Assembly (NCBI GenBank): GCA_009760885.1
Contig: CM019719.1
Coordinates: forward strand, 31,994,084-32,058,083
Origin: Achatina immaculata
Taxonomy: Eukaryota > Mollusca > Gastropoda > Stylommatophora > Achatinidae
Direction of reading: 5' to 3'
DNA length: 64,000 nucleotides
The translations under genes and the position numbers were made by a program. Of the stretch, positions 35,009 to 48,600 are shown piece by piece. A model generated the notes under the pieces. It searched no databases, had not been told where the DNA came from, and saw only the letters and a program-made list of their open reading frames with translations. Each line of letters opens with the position of its first letter. Position 1 is the first letter of the stretch.

Positions 35009-36574
35009 TCTGTTAACACATTTTTAACAACTCATCAAAATGAAAAAGAAACCATTTGAAAGGTTCTTCTTCATAATTTTTGTGTGAAAACAGAAAGTTA
35101 GTACTGTTAAATGCACTAAAATCAGTTTTAAACAACACTGTTAGGGACTGCAACAATAAAACACAAAATAAGGACCAAGAGATGCAAACTTCAAAAGAGT
35201 CAGGACCATCCTTTTAAATATGACATCTTAATGTGGCACATTCTGCCTAACAAATAAAGGTAGATTTAAATGCTCAGCTTGTTCTGTCTCTCTGGAAATG
35301 TGAGCAGACTGTTCTCTGCAGTCGATGCAGACAGGGTGCTGAAGCACCTCACTGTACTAAAAGGGAAGTGGGTTATGGGTGTCATTTACTCAGATCCTGT
35401 GTGGAAGAAAAGAACAGATACAATGCTTCTTTAGCCATAGAGACTTTTCAATGATTCCTGCTCCTTTAACCAGGCTGAGTCTGTTGCACAAGACAGCACA
35501 GTGAGGCATTCTATGTGAAGAAGGGCCAGTTCTGAAGCAGATGTATGACTAATATGAGAGTCACATATAGTGACAGTTAGTTGTGTCATGTGGTTTGATT
35601 TCATGAAGTGTCTCACCTTTTCTGGTTGTATGTTTTTGTTTGTGATTCATACAGTTTTTTTTGTGGTCCTCAGCTGTCATTTGTCGAGTGATATGTTTTC
35701 TTGTTTTGCGAATAAAACTGATTATTATTTGCCTTGATCATTATGTGGTTATGAGTTGTTTTATGTATGTGAAAATGTGCTGTGTTAATGTGTCTTAATT
35801 GTCATTAGGAAAAATTCATTTGGTAGCAAGTTTGGCACAGATGAAAGGGTTAGAACCTGGGTTGGTATATTTTGGAGGGGGGTGTAGTTTGGGATCCTAT
35901 GTACGACTCTACTTAATAATGGGAAGAAGACATTTGATAGACACACATATACCAAACTCCATCTCCACATATACATTACTTCTTCTACCCATATTAAACA
36001 TTTTACAAATGATTATATTCAACATGGAAAAGTCCATGCACAAAATAAAACAAAAAAAAATGACCCTCAATTATCATGTGTGAGAGGCATTAGACTCGAC
36101 AAAGTATTCACCTGCACCATCCTAAAGAGAATCATAATAGCATCATAAAACTGCCAGGACAAGAGAGAGTGCGATGCCAGTAAAAGCAGTGAAGATCAAA
36201 AGTTTTTTTTTCCAAATGGAAACAATATACTAATTTAATCAGATTCTGATTTTTTTTTTTAAAAAGTCTCTTTTTTTTTTTTTTAAACCTCCACCAATAG
36301 TTTAGAATCGGTCAATAACTATGGCATCCTTATGCATTTTCCTTTAATACGTCCATTGCGTCTAAAGTGATGCACTGGTTTGTCTCACTTGCCAGCAGAT
36401 ATTCTCTGTTTTCACAGACATTCAAGACAGTAAAACCCAGATCCTTATCACAAAATGACAAAGAAAAAAAGCGCATCAATATTAAAATATATAAGAGATA
36501 AAATAATGTAAATATCAAATGAGAACAGCTGCCTGAACACAATCTGTATCAGTCTAAACCCTGATTAACTGACT
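35009..36574. other. Downstream of the CLCN7-like stop; probable 3' UTR plus intergenic
   Basis: The part just left of 36575 should hold the 3' UTR of the chloride transporter on the minus strand. No AATAAA was found there; ATTAAA variants occur at about 36342 and 36235. Nothing else recognised. Confidence 0.35.
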
Positions 36575-36751
36575 CTACATGACGAACTTCATCTTCTCAA
36601 TCTTTATATCTCTGTTCTTACAGGTCATTACGAATCTCGCTAAATCCTTGCGGGTTACAATGCCAATGACTTGGTTTCTGAAATTTACAACGACCATGTG
36701 CCGCAGACCAAGGGAACGGAATTTTCTAAATATACTAGAATAGGATGCAGT
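36575..36751 (-). CDS. CLCN7-like: CLCN7-like terminal exon (CBS2 end and stop)
   Basis: 177 nt including TAG. Encodes [40 protein letters not shown] and [18 protein letters not shown]. The first 40 residues match the CLC-7 C terminus very well. The last 18 are unlike the usual G-E-L-rich tail. A GTAATG after DLARF and a GTAAGA seven nucleotides later could act as donors, so the true last exon might be elsewhere and this tail a read-through form. Acceptor TATCCCCAG. Confidence 0.92.
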   Translation of the reverse strand, partial: TASYSSIFRKFRSLGLRHMVVVNFRNQVIGIVTRKDLARFVMTCKNRDIKIEKMKFVM

Positions 36752-39700
36752 CTGGGGATAAAAACAGAAAAAGAACGAAATGTAAACAGAGATGAATAAA
36801 GCATACTTTTTTTTTTAATGTAGAAGATACAGAATAACATATAACATTTACAGAACAATATAATGAATCTTCAATACAACAATATTAACTAGTTCTGCCA
36901 ATCACTCATATATTTCTAAAACATTTTTTCTTCATGCTATTCCTCTTTTCCAATTCAGGCAAAAGTTCTAAATGGTTATTTGTATATGAATGTCACTTTT
37001 TTTTCTTAATGCAATGACAAATGCGAACACAGTGTATTCTGATGTTTCCAGCCGGTCAAACAGATATTCTCTGCTATCAGGAGAAGCTTTATATAAGACA
37101 TATCCAGCTACCAGTTTTTATGTATCAGTGACAGAACTGATCTATCACCTTCTAGAAAAACTAGGTCACTATCCACTGAACTATTCTAGATTTATGATTT
37201 GTGTTAATCACAGTTTGAAATATTCTGAGTCAGCTACAAGACTATTGTTTTCAAAATAGTTGTAAATGCTTTCATCTCCTGAAGTCTTAAAAATATGTAT
37301 GACAAAATCCTGTAGTGAAATCAGAGACTGAAAGAGTGCACAAAAATGATTTTTCTTGGTTATCTAATCAGAGGTCAAAGCATTTCCATTCAAAGCAATA
37401 ACTCTAGTTACTCAGTAAACTTTTTCCTGTCAATTTCAATATACTTAAATCAGCATGACTACTACTTCACTTACACAAAGTACAAAAACATACATCCACT
37501 TAAAATTAAGTTAATCTCACATATCACTGAATAAACCAGAAGTAAAGAAAGAGAGGTGTAATATGCATGAACAAAGCATAAAAATGTTTATGTATATTTT
37601 CAGAATAATGAAGCTTTATGGAGAAAGCATACATGTGTTAGTGTATATTTTCAGAATAATGATGCTTTTAACTCAGTCAGTCATTTGCATGTCCCTTGTG
37701 GAACTTTGCCTCCCTAACTGCTCTCTTGTAGGCCTCTCGGTTGTAAGCAAGATGCCCTGCTGCTGATGTGTCCATTCGCAGATCATCAATGATGTCTTGT
37801 AGCTATCTTCGCCTTGGTCTTCCTTTCTTTCTTTTTCCCATTATGTATTCTTCCAATGCCGTCTTCTCTAAATTCTCATGACGTTTACTGTGTCCAAAAT
37901 ATTTAAGTTTTCTCTGTTTAATCCTCTTTACTAGCATGCCTTCTTAAGTTCTTGTAGTTTGGATATATTTGTTCTGTTTTGTGTCAATGATATTTGAAGG
38001 ACTTTTCTGTAGCATTTACATTCAAAGGCATTTATGTGTTTCTCAGCTGTTTTGTTAAGTGTCCAGGTCTCACAGGCATATGCTGTGATGGGATAGATGC
38101 ATGCCCTTAACACTTCCCGTGCGTAGGACGAAAAGCTGACGTATGGGTACGAACAGGACTAAAAACGCGGATCTTGGTCTGTAAGGGGGTCTAGTTGTAA
38201 AATGGAACGGAAAACAGTATTTCCATGTACTTCCATATACTTAATATGTTTCAAAGTATAGCTAAATGAATGAAAATTTCGTAGAAGCAGAGTTTTTTAG
38301 GAAAAAAGAAGTAATGTGATGTTTTTAGACACTGACTGTGGCCAGCTCACCATCGGCTAGGTCTAGATCTACACTACTTACCACTACTTACCATCTGAGA
38401 TGTGTAGATCTACTTGTTGATCTCATATTGTGATTCTATGTTGCATTCTCGCTGAATGAATGTCTGAACTAACCTCCTAACTACTCCTAACTACTTCTCC
38501 AGTCATCTAAATATGTCTAGATCTACTTATAAAACACTCAAGAGCAGTAGGGTGGCCATAGGCTATGTCCATACCCCTATCTACATCATCAAAAATTGAA
38601 AAGTTTCCATGCTTCTTGTCCTTTTTCTCGCTCTGCATCGCTCGTAACTAGGCACTCTTTCGCCATTTTGAAAAGTGTCACAGGAATCGCGGATGAAATA
38701 TGTACAATCTAAATGTTACACCGGTTGTTTTATTGAAACAAACAATTGTCACTATAATGACCATATGGAAGAATCGGGATACCGGAAATGTCACTATAAT
38801 GACCAAACGCACGGAAAGTGTTAAAAATCTTATTTCTGTAGTTCTGTCCGTTCCTCTCCACAGCTTCTTTAGTTGTTTTACTTTCTGAAGAGCGACAGAT
38901 GTCCTTCTTTTAATTTCACTCATTGTATATCCATTATTAATTAGTAATCTTCTTCTTATTCGTTCGCTTCTACCACCAAAACCGCCCCGTGATCCTGCTG
39001 AATTTAGTCCTGTGGTCCTCTATAGGTCCCGTGGTCCCCCTGTGGTCCCCAAAAGGACCACACGAGATCCACGAGAGGACCATAAGAGGTTCAGAGTATC
39101 GCAGGGCTTGAGCCTGTATTCTTGGTGGGTCTCAGAAGCTGGAATGTGTGACACCGTGGTTTTTGTTGCACCAGTTCAATCTAGAGTTGGACTCTCACCA
39201 GAAAACCTTGATGTATTTTGGATATCAGTGTATCCCTGCTGGGTGAGAGGTGGTTGCTCATCCAGCCTAGAGTTGGACTTCTCACCAGAAAACCTCGACG
39301 TGTTTTGGGATACATGTGTATCCCCGCCGGGTGAAAGGCGGTTGCCCATCCAGTCCAGTGTTGGACTTTCTCACCGGAAAACCTCAGCGTGATTAGGATA
39401 CGCATACATCCCTGGTGGGTGAGAGGTGGTTGCCTATCTACACTGCATTGGTCCAGTGTCTCCAACTTCAGCATTTTGTGGTCATGGCCGCTACCCTTCC
39501 TAGTTGTGACCAGGACGAAACTTTTGTCCAGGAGGAAGATTCCTCGCCACTAGTAAGTTTCACTTCTGGGCTGAGCCGGTTTAGGGATATTATCCCAGTA
39601 TGGGCAAGTTAAGGACGTGACCAACCTCTAGAGCGGAGGTACCGTGACATGCATAGCCATCAAGTTTCACCCCTGGTTTAAGCCAGTTTAGGCATATTTC

Positions 39701-42653
39701 ACTAGTATGGGTGTATATCGGACATGGCCAGCCTCTAGAGCAGAGGTGCTGTGGTATGAGTAGCTCTCGCCACGAGACCACTGGACATACCGACTAAGCT
39801 TCACTTTATCCTTTCCATCACCTTTTCACATCAGCACTGCACGGCAACCCTAATTTCTTTTTCATTTTCTTCACTGGCAGGGAGGAGTTACACTCCATGC
39901 GCGGCATCTAATGAATCTTGCCAGCAGTGTCTTAATCTCTGGATTAACCCAGTTTAGGCATTTCACCTGATATGAGTGCACGCAGGACGTAGCCGACCTC
40001 CAGACCAGAGGTGCCGTGATTTGACTACTGTTTACTTTGGTTAATCCTATTAGTTAGTAATGATCCAAGATATTCAAAACTCTCCATCTCTTCCAATTTT
40101 TCCTCACTGATATATATTTCAGCTGCCTTATTTGTTTTGCCAGTTGTCATCAATTTATAACTTGCTTTTATCTACATTTTAAAAAAAAAAAAATACAACT
40201 CTGCCAATGTTTCAAGTACCTCAAGTACAATATAATGGGACTGATTGATGAAAGGTGCCAGGTCCATTGTGAATTCTACTTCTGCTGGACTGATGCTTAT
40301 TTTCTGTGATAAGAGGAAAGAAAGCAAAATTTTATTTGTTTTAGAGGGCAATAAATCATATTTTACAATGTTGCATAGTGTAAGAGATAAAAAAAAAAAA
40401 TTACCAATTTCATTTTAAAAAAAAAAGAAAATTATTTACTATCTGGCATATGTGCACACATTTAAGCTGATGCTGAAGCTGAATTTTCATTCTTGCACTC
40501 CACCTCTAGACTTGAGTGAAATCTGCTACCTGTGAGACCTGATCTTCATGTGATATCTGATTTTCCTCCTTCATTTACTAACAGTCATACCTCAGTCATA
40601 CAACAGTCCACTCTCCTGTGACTCACCCTACAGGATAAATGTTTCCAACTTCCGAAGACTGTTTCTCCCCAGCAATTAGCATGTTTTTTCTCTCTCATTT
40701 TAACAGGGTTAAAAGTGGAGCTCGGTACCAGGTCATGGGGCCCCATTCTTAAGAAATAAATGATATCTCTTTTGGCTAGCCTACTTGTGTTCAAAACTTT
40801 AACCGTAAACACAGCAAAACTGTTCTCTTATATTAAATAACAATTTAAAAAATATATTTCCATAAAAGTAAAATATTTACAAATATGAAGGTCATATAGA
40901 AAGTCGTGAGCACAAATTTTTTTAAAAATCAGAATTTATAGATAGAGAAAATATAAATGTATCAATTTAATCTGCATCTTTTTCTTTACTTTTCAACATA
41001 ATCTCCATTTATCTGCACACATTTTTCCCATTGCTCTGCAAGTTTGAAAATACCCTCCCGGAAGAATTCCATTCCAGCTGACCAACGCACAGACTTTTAG
41101 GATGTTCTCTCCTGTGAGACCTAGCAGACACAAACTTTTCTATAGCCTAGGGTTTCAATCATTTCCTGTACTGCATTGTGTCCTATTCCAAGATTTACAG
41201 CGATGTCAGATACTCTGACATGTCTGACTTCTTTAATGATGTAAATCAACCCTTTCCACGTTGCGTTCAGTGGATGTAGTTTGAGGCTGACCACTGCGAG
41301 GAATATCTTGAATGCTCATTTCCATCTTTGAAATGTTTCACCCACCTCCTAACACTTCTACCACCCATACACACATCTCCATAAGCAAGATGAAGTCTTT
41401 AGTGAATTTCAGCAGTGGGGATTTCCTCTTTAACAAGGAACTCAATAACAGCACGTTAACAAAATGAAACTTCAGCACCTGCCATTTTGTTTATGCTCCA
41501 CGTGGTCATGTGACACATGATGGTGGCATCATGTGACCTCTATATGAAGTGTAAAGGATGCTGGTTAAGGTGATACATTTATATTTTCTCTATCTATAAA
41601 TTCTGATTTTTTAAAAATTTTGCTCACGACTTTCGGTATAACCCTTGTAAATATCTGTATTTATGTGCATCTATGTGTCTGTGTATTATATATATGTATA
41701 AATATACATACACCGATACACATCACACATACATATAGTAATTTTTATATATTATATGTAATCTGCACATGCACAAAATAGATCTGGAATTGTTATTGCC
41801 TTGTATAATTAGAAACATGCCATATGGTGTCACACACTTAAAGGCATTAAACTCAGCTGGAAATGGGTACTTGACATTTGTGTCAGAGAATAAAGACAAG
41901 GAATGTGCCATCTCTTTAAGATGAGTCCTGGAAAGCAAGAACAATCACAGCATCATCCTATGCTACCTATGTATTCTGTGATAAATGGTTAAATTTTGAC
42001 TGGACATGCCAAAAAAAAGTGTCACGGAAGAGTTTTAGACCATTGTACTGCTGTATGCTATAGCACACCAAAAATATCACTAAGATGGACATCCCAGGGG
42101 AACAGAAGTAAGGGTAGACCAAAAGAGACATGGAGAAGAACAACAGAGAGGATGTTGAGCAACTGAGGGCTCCCTTGGGCAAGAGTGGAAAGGAAGGCAA
42201 AGGACAGGCATTTGTGGAAAAACCTTGAGGAAGCCTCATGTGCCTTGGGCACTTAATGCTCAGAGAGAGAGAGAGAGAGATATGTATTAGACCACAAAAT
42301 GCTGCAGAAAATAAAAAAAAAGAACAAACAGCTACAGCTGTGTCTGAGAAAATGTTTATAACAAAAGTCAGAAAAATGACCTACAAAATTTGAGGAAGAA
42401 AACTAGTGGGCTAGAGTGCTTGATGGACAAGTTATAGGAAGTGTTTAGAAATACTTAAAATGCACCAAATTTTGTTCTTATGTAAATATGACATGTCAAA
42501 TGCAAGGAACATACTTGTGTTCTGTGATGAGTAAGAATGAGTGTGTGAGACAGAGAGAAAGAGAGAGAGATAAAGAGAGAGATAGAGAAAGAGACAGAGA
42601 CAGAGAAAGAGAGAGAGACAGAGAGAGAGAGAGGAAAAAGAGAGAGAGAATGG

Positions 42654-42685
<32 letters not shown>

Positions 42686-45600
42686 TAAAGAGAAAGTCTG
42701 AGCGAGAAAAAGTGAGAAAGTGAGAGAGAGTGAGAGTACTGCAGGATACAGGCCAATTGCAAATTATAATAACATACCTGTATAGGAGTATATCTTGGAT
42801 ATGCTTCGTTGAATTCAGCTATTTTCAGATTCTTGATGAGGTTATTAATGTCTGGATTTTGCATGAAAAGCTGCAATGCAGAAAATGAACAAGATAATAC
42901 AAGAGTATAATGAAAAAAAGTGCCATTTACAAAACATCTCAAGCACCTAAACACTTTACTAAACTCTATTGGATTTTAGATTTCCTCAATAGAATACTGA
43001 GAGATATACAAAACTTCTATATCTTTGTTCTTGCTCTGAGTGCAACAGTATTGAGTTCTACCTCCTCCTGACTCATGAAAATAACAGTGACAAATGATGA
43101 CATTTATTGCCAGTCACTGCTTCCCTTGTGCTCAACTAGCACGTACACAAGGAAGTTGGATAGTGAGCTGCCAATGCCAGGTTTATCAGTAAATTCTGCT
43201 GTTAGAATCACATCAAAATACTGTCCTTTCTGACACAGCCCTGCTTAGAGGGGGAGCACTATGAGAAAATATTTGGGTCTCTGTCACCACTGGTTTACCA
43301 CCCCTAGTGGTAGCAGATTTTTGCTTCTCAAAATCTAAGTTTATACAAGTTTTTGTTTCTCAAAGTCTAAGTTTATACAAGTTTTTGTTTCTCAAAGTCT
43401 AGGTTTATACAAAAGTTTCTGCTTCTCAAAGTCTAAGTTTATACAAGTTTTTGTTTCTCAAAGTCTAGGTTTTTATACAAGTTTCTGCTTCTCAAAGTCT
43501 AGGTTTTTATACAAGTTTCTGCTTCTCAAAGTCTAAGTTTATACAAGTTTTTGTTTCTCAAAGTCTAGGTTTATACAAGTTTTTGTTTCTCAAAGTCTAA
43601 GTTTATACAAGTTTTTGTTTCTCAAAGTCTAGGTTTATACAAAAGTTTCTGCTTCTCAAAGTCTAAGTTTATACAAGTTTTTGTTTCTCAAAGTCTAGGT
43701 TTTTATACAAGTTTCTGCTTCTCAAAGTCTAGGTTTTTATACAAGTTTCTGCTTCTCAAAGTCTAAGTTTATACAAGTTTTTGTTTCTCAAAGTCTAGGT
43801 TTATACAAGTTTTTGTTTCTCAAAGTCTAAGTTTATACAAGTTTTTGTTTCTCAAAGTCTAAATTTATATAAGTTTCTGCTTCTCAAAGTCTAGGTTTAT
43901 ACAAAAGTTTCTGCTTCTCAAAATCTAGATTTATATAAAGGTTTCTGCCAGGTGTGGTACTATCCACATCACATTTTCATGTGCCGATGGTCTTGGAAAT
44001 ATGGGCTGAACACCATATCCCCAACATGCCTTTGTGGCATGGAAACAGATTTTACCTTTACCTTTCTTCTTATCAAAATCCAGGATTTATATAAAAATTT
44101 CTACTCAGATAAAAGTTTCTGCTCCCCAAACTTTTAGATTTATGTAATGCATCTGCTCCCTAACTTCCAGCATTGTGTAAATTATTTACTTCTCAAATTC
44201 TAGATTTGTGTAAATTATTTGCTTCTCAACTTCCAAATTTGTGTTAATTATGCACAGCCAACTTCTACTATTGTGTAAATTAAGGTAAAGTTAAAGGTAA
44301 TTCTGTCATGTCTTAGAGACATATAGGAATATGGTGTTAGTGCCCATATTTTCCTTGACCTGTCAGCACACTAGAGGGTGACATGGTCAGTATCATGTCT
44401 GCCTGCCTATCCTTCCCCAACTACATAAGAAGTTGGGTACCCATTTCTATAGCTGGGTGACTAGGGTGCCTCCGGCCAGATTCGAACCCCCAACCTTCAC
44501 CATGAGAGACCAGTGCACTAACCACTTCACCACTCAGACACCCTTTGTATAAATTATCTCCTCCTTAATTTCTACATTTGTGTAAAGTATCTGCTTCTTA
44601 ATCTCTAGATTTATATACTGTGCTAAAAAAAAAAAAACAACAACAATAACAACAACAAAAACCAAGGAAATGTTCAGATTTCAGACAAAGCACTGTCACA
44701 CTCTACATAAGCAAAACAAGTCTAAGTTTTATTCTGTGTTATTCACATGGCAAAGAACAAACCTTCTTCTGCAACATTGTTATTAGCTGACTTCTTAGTA
44801 TAAGCCCCCTGAACGTGCCAAAAGTTTCACATCCGTTGACCAGCTGAAGGATAAAAAGTAAATTCAGCTATTTAAAAATTACCAGGTAAGATAATGCTGG
44901 TAAATTTAAAATAAATGTGTTTGACAGTTTTCGGGGGGGTGGGTGGGGGGGGGGGTGTACTCATATTTTCTTTCAACCATGTTTTTATGTCCCTTTATTT
45001 AATGCATGTTGTGTCTCTTTGTATCTACATGCAATAATCTGTGTTTGTGCACATATGCAAATGTCTGTATATATTACATACATCATCTCATTTTTATGAA
45101 TTTTTGGAACATTCACCCTGCATCTATCCATGAACAGTATGCTTACATGATGCCTACATTTTAAAAAAAAACTTCCTTGTTAGAAATATTTTGTAAAGGT
45201 CATTCATGATTTATAATCCAATATTAAGACTGTATATACTACATAAATGTGTAGTGCCTCAGGTAATTATCTTTAGAAACACATTATGAAAAAAATGACA
45301 TCAAAGTAGAAGTATCTGTTGAATAAAATGTGGGTCACACAAAAATTGTATTAATAACTCAACACTAAAAGCTGAGCTCCCTGTGAAAGTCAACCAAGTC
45401 AGTCCAAAGAATGAATTTTGGTCAAAACTAAATTCCCAAACATCCACGGATACGGATGAAGGAAACTGTAGAAAGCATCCTGAGACTAAATCATAACCCT
45501 ACAACTCCAAATTCTCAAAAACTGCATCATTGTCAAAGGAGAATAACAGTTTATAGATCAATTTTAATAAAACTATGAAATCCAGATAGTTGAAGTTATC

Positions 45601-48600
45601 CAACAGAACTAAGATTCCACAGTAAAGAGTTAAATGTATGCTCTGCTGTTTGCCTGTCTTTGTTACTTCTTCCCCTGCCGGCAACATTACAGTGCAGCCT
45701 TCTGGCTAGTTCACTTTTGAACTGAATTCACTATAATAACGTTTGGCCCATTTCGGTGAAAAACCATACTCAAATTTTGGTTCGCAAGTTATCTGCACTC
45801 GTCAGAATTACCCAACATCATTTTTAACTTAGCGTGGGCAGTGTGTAGCCATTTTTTCAGTCTCTGTTCGATTTGGTGTGAATATTTTTCCTAATTTCCA
45901 GCCACTTTGTGGATCTGCAAAAGGAATTCTGAATGTTTTCTGTTGTGCTTGTGCTTTTGTTTCTGCAAATTTGTGCAAAAAGTGATTACATTTCATGTAA
46001 GGAATTCCATTTATCATCGATTTATGATTTACACGTGGACATTTACAGCTCAATGGTAAGTGGAAACCAATTTTATTTGTGTGTCATAATTTTTTTTTTT
46101 GGGGGGGGGGCTAAAAATGTTGTCTTATTTTCTCACCAGTTATTTTTTCCTAAGAAAACTCTGCATTTATGGAATCTTCATTCATTTTTATTTCTTTTGG
46201 ATGTATAAAAAGTATACTTTTTCACATGGAAATAATTGCTACATTCACATTTTCAACTATACCCCAAAAATATCGCACCACCCGCACATTTTGCTTGGCA
46301 CATGTTTTTTTTCCCGCCAGCAGGGGAAGAAATACTTGCAGTATTACGGAGGCTGTTAAAAATAAAATTGTAAAAGATAACCAAATTAGAATCATTATTA
46401 GAAACCATATCAAAACATAGCTCATTATGAAGTAAGAAACTTCAATTGGGACTGGTAGCTCAGTGATTAAAACAGTCCACCTCCTTATCAATGGGGCTTG
46501 AATGCAAATCCCACCAAGAATGTTTTGGTTTTTTTTTTTTCAGTCTGTGAGTTCTCTGTGATGTTAAGCCTTTCCTGGATCTCTTGTGAGATTGGTAGCC
46601 ATAAAAAATGGAGAACTTTTTTTTGCAAGATCAGGCACACAAGACTTTGCAGTACATATAGTTGGTGCTACATTAAGGAAAGAAAAGATAATCATGTATA
46701 AACATGTGGAACAATGCCTGAATTCACAGCACTCAAACAGGCAAAAAGTCCTTACATTTAACTTTTCAAACATACCACAGGATTATCTGGATCATAGTCA
46801 TCCACCACAGGGAAACCATTGTGAGGATCCTCTTTGAGAACTCTGACAATCCTCTCGACAGATTCCTCCATACAGAACACAGTAACCGGGTGACTCATTA
46901 CTGATCTGATTACAGATATATCATACATCATACAGTGTTCTTCTCTGCTACCAAATTACATAAATTCAATATAAATTACACATTTTCACAATTATGTAAA
47001 TATCATAGTCTTTATTTAGCATAATATGGTGCATAAGTCCTACAAACATGCAGGCAAACACACACATTAAGTCACTGATATAAGGCTCTAGTAAGCAACT
47101 TAAGGATTAAACCATGATGCTGCAAGTTTCCACATTAAAAGAATAAACCTCTGGTGTTTGTTTGGTTTTTTTTTTCACATTTTCAGATAACAAACTACAC
47201 AGAGATGCTTAACAATTATTATGACTGCAAGCGTGAACCACAGAGTTAATTCCCCTGATCTGACATTCAATTCCTTTGCACTAATACCTAAAAATCTGAT
47301 ATTCTAACTGCACTTAAGGAGGCTGGCTGCATCAGGGATTCTGGGGATGACAGTCAATCTGTAACCATGGATAGACTGCCTGAGCACAGTATCAAACAGG
47401 GTGTAGCAGACAAAGAATGCTACACAGGGAGCCAAAGAAGAACGACAAACTAACAAAGGACTGGTGTCATCAGTCATTGCATGCTGAGGGAGATACTGAG
47501 AAGGAGGATCGGAGCACTTATGGACTACATGTGCAGTGAGGATGATCTGTCACCTAACCAACCAACCTATCTCACAATAAAGACTAAAAATAATTAGTCT
47601 GCCTTGGACTTTTGTACATATATTGGAATTAACTGACAGCTTAAAAAGCAAAGACTAATGAAAGAATTATGTCATTTAAAAGATAAAAACTCAATGAAAA
47701 ATAAAACATGGATTAGAATAAACTTACTTTGCACTAATATTGGTGGTCATTGGTAACGGTTCCCATCCCAACATTGGTAAACCTTGTAGGTGTATATGAA
47801 GGTCATAGATGCCCTGTGCCATAGAAATACAAATATAAGAGATAACAGAATGAGAAAATTCATGCTGTGAATTGATTAAATGGTACAAATGTGTTGCTGC
47901 TATGAACCACTATTGAACCGTGTTACAACTGTGATTTTAATTAAACTAATGAAGTACACACAAAAAAACCGAAGAAATTATGCATATATTTCTCATAAAA
48001 GTACTGACTGCTGGACATTAGATCTATGCAGTCAATGTCATCTATCCATGCTCTTGGTTGTTGATCAACTAAACAATCACCAGTCAGTTTACTATGTGGC
48101 ATCTTGAAGGCCAGCAACAAATTCTCTCCACTTCTCATAGTCTCCAGCCTTTGAATGGTGCTCCAACTATGCTGCATGCTATTCATTTCTGCTGCTACTA
48201 CTCTTTGGCATGTTGTCTTTGGTCAGCCTCTTTCTTTTCCTCAGGTGTCCACTGTGTAGCCAATGCTGTGTTCCGGAATCATGATGAGATAGTGAATAAG
48301 CTACAGCAGACTGTTTTAGTTTCCAGGTTGATTCAGGACCATCCTACCATGATGTCTGGAGACTTGGGTGATGACTGAGACAATACAACTGAAGATACAA
48401 ACATTCATGAACTACTTGCTTGGGGATGATTTTAAACATTAAATGGCAAGACAAGATCAGGAACAAGGAGGTCTGGGAAAGGCCAGGACAAGAACCTATG
48501 AGCCTACAAATCGTGTCTAGGAAATGGAGGAAAGCTGACACTAGCATAACAAGACAGGCACTGACGTGGAATCCTCAGGGAAACAGAAACTGACGGAGAC

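Larger units (their letters stand above)
37676..40177 (-). mobile_element. LINE family A copy A5, broken by two insertions
   Basis: Three minus-strand pieces are colinear with the intact order of copy A3: 37676-38110 (tail through [16 protein letters not shown] to RACIFP), 38821-38948 (RTTEIRF.. back to [13 protein letters not shown]), and 40049-40177 (LEYLGSL-equivalent back to AEIYINEEK). Between them sit a piggyBac-like MITE (38111-38820) and a 1.1-kb retroposon (38949-40048). All lie in the last intron of the CLCN7-like gene. Confidence 0.93.

Noticed and set aside
42488..42954. Arg/Glu-rich and Ser/Leu-rich frames over the GA-rich tract
   Set aside because: Simple-sequence artefact. Only the 42778-42870 part is a real exon, of the CLCN7-like gene.
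46446..46521. Functional tRNA gene
   Set aside because: The B box is degraded and the anticodon arm does not fold, so it is listed only as tRNA-like.
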